From Nitrincola alkalilacustris (GTDB lineage: Bacteria; Pseudomonadota; Gammaproteobacteria; Pseudomonadales; Balneatricaceae): a stretch of 64,000 bases of DNA. The notes under the pieces were generated by a model that made no database searches, was not told the origin of the DNA, and saw only the letters and a program-made list of their open reading frames with translations. Shown here in pieces: positions 59,143-64,000 of the stretch (positions are counted from its first letter, which is position 1; each line of letters starts with the position of its first letter). The translations under genes were made by a program, and so were the position numbers. The stretch spans positions 124,001 through 188,000 of the forward strand of contig NZ_WBOM01000004.1 in the NCBI RefSeq assembly GCF_008973755.1, written 5' to 3'.

Positions 59143-60249
59143 TTATGCTCTATGCTCACGCGCCAGATATTCGTGCGACTGCATTTCCAGCAATCGACTC
59201 TTGGTACGCTCGATTTCGAACGACAAACGCCCTTCAGTATAGATCTCGTGGATCGGAACTGCTGCAGAAATGATCAACTTTACCCCACTGTCGTAAAATT
59301 CATCGACCAGATTGATGAAGCGCCGAGCTGCATCATCATTGCTGCGCCCCAGCTGCGGTACATTACTGAGCAGCACCTCATGGTACAACCTGGAGAGTTC
59401 AATATAGTCATTCTGCGAGCGCGGCCCTTCACACAGCTCACTGAAATCAAACCAGATCACATCCTCGCACTCACGCCTGCACAGTATCTGGCGACCATTC
59501 ACCTCTACTGCCTTGCGCTCAACCACAGCACTCAGATCAGGCGCCAGACTTTCGAAACTTTTGTTCAGACTGACATCCGCCTTTTCATCCAGTGGATAAT
59601 GATAAAGCTCCGCCTGCTGCAGCACTCTCAGGCGATAGTCTATGCCACCATCAACATTCACCACCTCGGTATGTCGATTCAGCAGCGCAATGGCAGGCAG
59701 AAAGCGCGCACGTTGCAGACCATCCTTGTACAGACCATCAGGCACAATATTGGATGTCGCGACCAGCACCACACCATTATTGAACAACTGCTCCATCAAG
59801 CCGCCAAGAATCATGGCGTCGGTGATATCGGACACGAAGAACTCATCAAAGCAGATGATGCGCGCCTCTTTGGCGTACTTATGCCCTATCTCCACCAGAG
59901 GATTCTTAGTCCCTTCGAGCTGCTTCAGCTCCTGATGCACACGCTGCATGAAGCGGTGAAAATGGGTACGGATCTTGCGCTCAAACGGCAGACTCTCGAA
60001 GAAGGTATCCATCAGATAAGTCTTGCCGCGACCGACCCCACCCCAGAAGTACAACCCCTTGATTGGCTCAGTCTGGACTTTTCTGAACTTGCCACTGATC
60101 CGCTGTATCAGACTGGGAACAGGCGAGTTATCCGTTGCAATCAGCTCATCATAAAGACGCTGCAAGTGCTTGACCGCCACTTCCTGGGTCGGGTCATAGG
60201 AGAAATCATCTCTTTCCAGATCCTTTCTATATCGCTCTAACGGAGTCAT
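59143..60249 (-). CDS. zapE: Cell division ATPase ZapE (AFG1-like)
   Basis: A 368-residue AAA-type ATPase. Walker A is GLYFWGGVGRGKTYLMD (about residues 67-83) and Walker B is RIICFDEFFVSDITDAMIL, followed by ATSNIVPDGLYKDGLQRARFLP. ZapE destabilises FtsZ rings under stress in E. coli. It is monocistronic upstream of rplM on the same strand, the normal gammaproteobacterial position. Confidence 0.95.
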   Translation of the reverse strand: MTPLERYRKDLERDDFSYDPTQEVAVKHLQRLYDELIATDNSPVPSLIQRISGKFRKVQTEPIKGLYFWGGVGRGKTYLMDTFFESLPFERKIRTHFHRFMQRVHQELKQLEGTKNPLVEIGHKYAKEARIICFDEFFVSDITDAMILGGLMEQLFNNGVVLVATSNIVPDGLYKDGLQRARFLPAIALLNRHTEVVNVDGGIDYRLRVLQQAELYHYPLDEKADVSLNKSFESLAPDLSAVVERKAVEVNGRQILCRRECEDVIWFDFSELCEGPRSQNDYIELSRLYHEVLLSNVPQLGRSNDDAARRFINLVDEFYDSGVKLIISAAVPIHEIYTEGRLSFEIERTKSRLLEMQSHEYLAREHRA

Positions 60250-60382
60250 AGCCTGCCGAAGCCCTCTGCCTGTTCGAAAATCAAGCGCGCACTTTACTGT
60301 GCATTTCTTTCAGACGCAATGCGACGAACATCCAGCAGAACCCTGCCACCAGACACTGTTCACACTTGCATCGAACAGCATA

Positions 60383-60793
60383 TCAGGCATCCGCTTCGCA
60401 AATTTCAAAGTCATGGGTGATCACCACACCGCCCCGCTCCAGCATCAAGGATGCCGAGCAGTACTGTTCAGCAGACAACTGAACCGCGCGACTGACCTGA
60501 GCTTCCTTCAGATTGCGTCCGGTCACAACAAAATGGATATGAATAGAGGTAAAGACAGCCGGCACGGTATCGGCACGCTCTGAACTGATCTCTGCCACAC
60601 AATCAACGACATCCTGGCGTGACTTCTTCAGAATAGAGATCACATCATAGCTGGTGCAACCACCCAGCCCCAGCAGCATCAGTTCCATCGGGCGGGGACC
60701 CGCCTTCTGCTCACCATCGATCATGACATCAAAGCCGGTACCGCTGGTGCCGACAAATCTCAGATCACCATCCCATTTGATAGTCGCTTTCAT
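60383..60793 (-). CDS. OsmC/YhfA-family protein
   Basis: A 136-residue OsmC-fold protein. The first reactive Cys lies in LMLLGLGGCTSYDVISILKKSRQDV and the second in SAEQYCSASLMLERGGV. This two-cysteine pattern reduces organic peroxides in OsmC/Ohr; the sequence is closer to the YhfA subgroup, whose substrate is not known. It lies 89 bases downstream of trpC on the same strand, as in Pseudomonas relatives. Confidence 0.88.
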   Translation of the reverse strand: MKATIKWDGDLRFVGTSGTGFDVMIDGEQKAGPRPMELMLLGLGGCTSYDVISILKKSRQDVVDCVAEISSERADTVPAVFTSIHIHFVVTGRNLKEAQVSRAVQLSAEQYCSASLMLERGGVVITHDFEICEADA

Positions 60794-60882
60794 CAGTATT
60801 CTCTTCGTATTTTAGTAATAAGAGCTGTTCCAGTGGATAAGCACCACACCTATTCAGCGTGAAAACATCCGAGAAAAAAATA

Positions 60883-61695
60883 TCAGAGCGAAAACAGCTC
60901 TCTGAGCTTCTCACCCGGCTCATCGGCACGCATGAAGGCTTCGCCAACCAGAAATCCGTGCACATTACGTGCTCGCATGGCGCTGACGTCATCTGAGGTG
61001 ACGATGCCACTTTCAGTCACAACCACACGATCGGCCGGGATCAACGGCAGCAGATCATAGGTATTACTGAGGCTGACATCAAAGCTGTGCAGATCACGGT
61101 TGTTGATCCCGATCAGGCGGGTACCGAGCGGCAGAATGCGCATCAACTCCTCTTCGGTATGCACCTCAATCAACACATCCATACCCAGCTCGTGAGTCAG
61201 CGCCGTCAGTGATGATAGTTGCTCATCATTCAGAGCTGCCACAATCAGAAGAATACAGTCGGCGCCCAGTACCCGCGCTTCGAGAATCTGATATGGATCA
61301 ACAATAAAATCCTTGCGGATCACCGGCAGATGACAGGCAGCACGCGCCTGTTGCAGATAGGCATCGCTACCCTGAAAAAAGTCGACATCGGTCAGTACCG
61401 ACAGGCAACTGGCACCGCCCTGCTCATAGCTGCGAGCGATCGCGGCCGGATCAAAATTTTCGCGGATCACACCTTTGGAAGGACTGGCCTTTTTGGCTTC
61501 GGCAATAATACCGGGACGTCCCTGCTCAATACTTCGAACCATCGCATCGACGAAGCCCCTTGGGTCGGTATCGCCGCCTTTCTGGGCCTCGATCTGCTGC
61601 CTCAGCGCCTGGGCGGAAACCCGAGCCGAGCGCTCTGCCACTTCCTGCTGCTTGCGCGCAATGATTTTCTTCAGAATTGTCGGTGTATCGCTCAT
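60883..61695 (-). CDS. trpC: Indole-3-glycerol phosphate synthase TrpC
   Basis: A 270-residue monofunctional TIM-barrel enzyme that closes the indole ring in tryptophan synthesis. [66 protein letters not shown] and [13 protein letters not shown] carry the conserved Lys, Glu, Asn and Arg residues. No TrpF domain is fused. It overlaps trpD by 4 bases. Confidence 0.97.
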   Translation of the reverse strand: MSDTPTILKKIIARKQQEVAERSARVSAQALRQQIEAQKGGDTDPRGFVDAMVRSIEQGRPGIIAEAKKASPSKGVIRENFDPAAIARSYEQGGASCLSVLTDVDFFQGSDAYLQQARAACHLPVIRKDFIVDPYQILEARVLGADCILLIVAALNDEQLSSLTALTHELGMDVLIEVHTEEELMRILPLGTRLIGINNRDLHSFDVSLSNTYDLLPLIPADRVVVTESGIVTSDDVSAMRARNVHGFLVGEAFMRADEPGEKLRELFSL

Positions 61696-62735
61696 TTTCC
61701 GGCCTGTAAAAATTGCTGACTGAACTGTGCCAGCTGTTTCATTTTTGCTGCTGCTGCACCTGATTCGATCACCTCGACCGCCCTGGCAACACCCGCCTTA
61801 TGACTATCAGCCACACCCGACAGCCAGATTGCTGCTCCGGCATTCAGTGCAATGATCGAGGCGGCTTTTCTTGCAGCGCGCTCATCACTGCCATCCAGCG
61901 CCTTGCGAATCAAAGCCAGAGAGTCCTCCACACTGTCGACCTCAAGCCCGATCAGACTCTGACTCTCAATACCCAGAGCCTCAGGCGTGACCGTGTATTC
62001 GGTGATAAACCCATCTTTCAACTCAGCGACATGAGTGTGCGTGGCCAGACTGATCTCATCCAGACCATCATCAGCATGCACCACCATGACATGCTCGGCC
62101 CCGAGCTGATGCATCACTTCGGCCATCGGGCGGCACAACTGTTCGGTAAACACGCCGATCACCAGATTTTTCACGCCTGCAGGGTTGGTCATCGGTCCGA
62201 GAATATTGAAAATAGTACGCATGCCCAACTGTTTGCGCGGGCCTATGGCATGCTTCATCGCACCATGGTGACTCGGAGCGAACATGAAGCCTACGCCCAC
62301 CTCATCTATGCAACGCGCAACCTGATCCGAGTCCACTCCCAGATAGACACCGGCCGACTCCAGCAGGTCGGCACTGCCACTGTTGGATGACACCGCACGG
62401 TTGCCATGTTTAGCCACATTGGCACCCGCCGCAGCGGCAACAAAGGCACTGGCAGTGGATACATTGAACAGATTCGCCCCATCCCCACCAGTACCGACAA
62501 TATCAACCAGGTGAGATGCACTCACCTTGACTGGTGTCGCCAGCTCACGCATCACCTGTGCAGCGCCGGTGATCTCATCTATGGATTCGCTTTTCATGCG
62601 CAGCCCGACAAGGAATCCGGCAATCTGCGCTTCAGAGCACTGCCCCGTCATCACCTGCCGCATCACATCGACCATCTCGGATCGACTGAGATCTATATGC
62701 TGTACCACACGGTTCAGCGCTTGCTGTATGTTCAT
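61692..62735 (-). CDS. trpD: Anthranilate phosphoribosyltransferase TrpD
   Basis: A 347-residue enzyme adding phosphoribose to anthranilate. The PRPP loop is [40 protein letters not shown], and the magnesium site [12 protein letters not shown] follows. [13 protein letters not shown] is also conserved. It lies between trpG (26 bases upstream) and trpC. Confidence 0.97.
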   Translation of the reverse strand: MNIQQALNRVVQHIDLSRSEMVDVMRQVMTGQCSEAQIAGFLVGLRMKSESIDEITGAAQVMRELATPVKVSASHLVDIVGTGGDGANLFNVSTASAFVAAAAGANVAKHGNRAVSSNSGSADLLESAGVYLGVDSDQVARCIDEVGVGFMFAPSHHGAMKHAIGPRKQLGMRTIFNILGPMTNPAGVKNLVIGVFTEQLCRPMAEVMHQLGAEHVMVVHADDGLDEISLATHTHVAELKDGFITEYTVTPEALGIESQSLIGLEVDSVEDSLALIRKALDGSDERAARKAASIIALNAGAAIWLSGVADSHKAGVARAVEVIESGAAAAKMKQLAQFSQQFLQAGK

Positions 62736-62761
62736 CTGATCTTACTCCAGTCAGTCTGATC

Positions 62762-63361
62762 TCAAGCCACAGCCAGTGTGCGCCTGATAAAATTATCCAG
62801 TAGTTCATGCCCCTGCCGTGTGAGAATCGACTCAGGGTGAAACTGTACGCCTTCGATCGCAAGCGTTTTATGGCGAATACCCATGATCTCGTCCTTCTTG
62901 CCCTCGGGTGTCTGAGTCCAGCAGGTTACCTCAAGGCACTCGGGAAGAGTTGTCGCATCTATAATCAGCGAATGATAGCGCGTCACTTCAAGCGGATTCT
63001 CAAGCCCGGCAAACACCCCCTTCCCATGATGCCACACCAGAGACGTTTTGCCATGCATCACCTGCCTGGCACGGATTACCTTTGCGCCGAATGCCTGCCC
63101 GATAGCCTGATGCCCCAGACAAACACCCAGGATGGGAATCTTACCCGAAAAATGCGTGATGGAGGGAATTGAGATACCCGCCTGATCCGGCGTACAGGGA
63201 CCGGGGGATATGACCAGATAATCCGGAGAGAGGGCCTCTATGGCCTCAAGTGACAACTGATCATTACGATGGACAAGAACCTCTTTACCCAGCTCCCTGA
63301 AGTACTGCACCAGGTTATAGGTAAAGCTATCGTAATTATCGATCATGAGTATTTTTGACAT
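62762..63361 (-). CDS. trpG: Anthranilate synthase glutamine amidotransferase TrpG
   Basis: A 199-residue class I amidotransferase that supplies ammonia to Trp[21 protein letters not shown] is the N-terminal signature, the catalytic Cys is in [16 protein letters not shown], and the His-Glu pair is in [12 protein letters not shown]. It could also serve as PabA for folate. trpE is not in the window. The 150 bases upstream (63362-63511) hold the likely promoter; I see no Trp-rich leader peptide. Confidence 0.96.
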   Translation of the reverse strand: MSKILMIDNYDSFTYNLVQYFRELGKEVLVHRNDQLSLEAIEALSPDYLVISPGPCTPDQAGISIPSITHFSGKIPILGVCLGHQAIGQAFGAKVIRARQVMHGKTSLVWHHGKGVFAGLENPLEVTRYHSLIIDATTLPECLEVTCWTQTPEGKKDEIMGIRHKTLAIEGVQFHPESILTRQGHELLDNFIRRTLAVA

Positions 63362-63511
63362 TACACCCTCATATACAGCTGCCGGATAAAGTCGCTTTGT
63401 ATACAGGGCATAAATAAATCAGCGTATTACGTATATGAGCCCGCCCAGCATAGTCCCATATCTAAGTTCCATATCTAGGCGGCATTCTAACATAGGCAAA
63501 GGGCTTGCCGT

Positions 63512-64000
63512 CTACTCATCCGACGGGCTGTGGAAGTAAGGCAGCAGGCGATCAGTCTCTCTTCTCACCACCTCATAGCACTCACAACAGAGCTCTTCTA
63601 GCCTGGGACGATCCAGCACTGTGATATCGCCTCGTTTGTAATGGATGACCCCCAGCTTTTGCAGACGACCAGCAGCCTCTGTCACGCCTTCACGGCGAAC
63701 ACCCAGCATGCTGGCGATCAGCTCCTGAGTCATGGTCAGATGATTGTCAGGCAGACGATCAATCGACATGAGAAGCCAACGGCACAACTGCTGATCAATG
63801 GAATGGTGGCGATTACAGACCGCAGTCTGCGCCATCTGGGTAATCAGGGACTGGGTATAGCGCAGCATCAGGTTGTGCAACTGACCATGGAGGTTGAACT
63901 CATCTTTCAGGATCTGACTGCGCAATACAAATGCTGAGCCGGCACCCTGCACGACAGCACGACTGGGTGTGCTGAACCCGCCCAGAAACAGAGAGACACC
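63512..64000 (-). CDS. Crp/Fnr-family transcriptional regulator, N-terminus outside the window
   Basis: The frame is open to the right edge, so the start lies beyond base 64000; 162 codons are visible. The visible part opens GVSLFLGGFSTPSRAVVQGAGSAFVLRS, the end of a cNMP-binding-like beta barrel. A long dimer helix and a winged helix-turn-helix follow (LTMTQELIASMLGVRREGVTEAAGRLQKLGVIHYKRG). No FNR-type cysteines are seen in the visible part. It is a separate transcription unit from trpG; its targets are unknown. Confidence 0.85.
   Translation of the reverse strand, partial: GVSLFLGGFSTPSRAVVQGAGSAFVLRSQILKDEFNLHGQLHNLMLRYTQSLITQMAQTAVCNRHHSIDQQLCRWLLMSIDRLPDNHLTMTQELIASMLGVRREGVTEAAGRLQKLGVIHYKRGDITVLDRPRLEELCCECYEVVRRETDRLLPYFHSPSDE

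Noticed and set aside
59152-60240. Plus-strand open frame opposite zapE (362 codons)
   Set aside because: It is antisense to an intact AAA ATPase gene and has no recognisable domain.
63362-63511. Possible trp attenuator leader before trpG
   Set aside because: I find no short Trp-rich frame followed by alternative hairpins and a T-run.

Overview
The window looks like chromosomal DNA of a marine-type gammaproteobacterium. The evidence is gene order: a full mraZ-to-ftsZ-lpxC-secA division and cell wall (dcw) cluster; the rsmI-lpoA-yraN-diaA-dolP block; rplM-rpsI-petABC-sspAB with zapE; and trpGDC. These arrangements are typical of Pseudomonas and Oceanospirillum relatives. An Oceanospirillales-like host is inferred from the group 2 Mrp antiporter (A and B fused) and a TAXI-TRAP transporter; I cannot name a species.

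Bases 1-9160 are accessory metabolism and transport: the end of a cupin gene, a BacA/prephenate-dehydratase-like gene, a TAXI-TRAP transporter on the minus strand, a short-chain dehydrogenase, a Sel1/SPOR envelope protein, an ABC exporter, and a divergent argO/argP pair. Bases 9161-15331 hold the mrpA-G sodium/proton antiporter operon behind a structured leader of about 215 nt.

Bases 15526-25645 form a polymorphic-toxin island. A PAAR-Rhs effector gene of 1430 codons ends in an AT-rich toxin tip I do not recognise. A membrane-anchored beta-propeller gene follows it immediately and is the candidate immunity gene. Downstream is an orphan copy of the Rhs core 3' end with a different tip (glycine-rich, DUF4225-like) and a small membrane protein gene that overlaps its stop codon. 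The orphan is split by an IS21-family element (21141-23284) with 48-bp imperfect ends and a GCCT target duplication. The two Rhs cores form an in-frame direct repeat of about 1.2 kb. The orphan has a Gly where the conserved Asp of the final DPxGL cleavage motif should be.

Bases 25646-48913 on the minus strand carry a Nudix-ThiE-like gene, argJ, secA, lpxC and the whole dcw cluster from ftsZ back to mraZ. Most dcw genes overlap or nearly touch. Upstream of mraZ are three 10-bp-spaced MraZ boxes and a sigma-70-like promoter, then rnpB (RNase P RNA) and rsmI. Divergent from rsmI run lpoA, yraN, diaA and dolP. The remaining minus-strand genes are sspB/sspA, petCBA (cytochrome bc1), rpsI/rplM, zapE, an OsmC-like gene, trpC/D/G and the 3' part of a Crp/Fnr regulator gene that runs off the right edge. 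I saw no tRNA, rRNA or CRISPR array.
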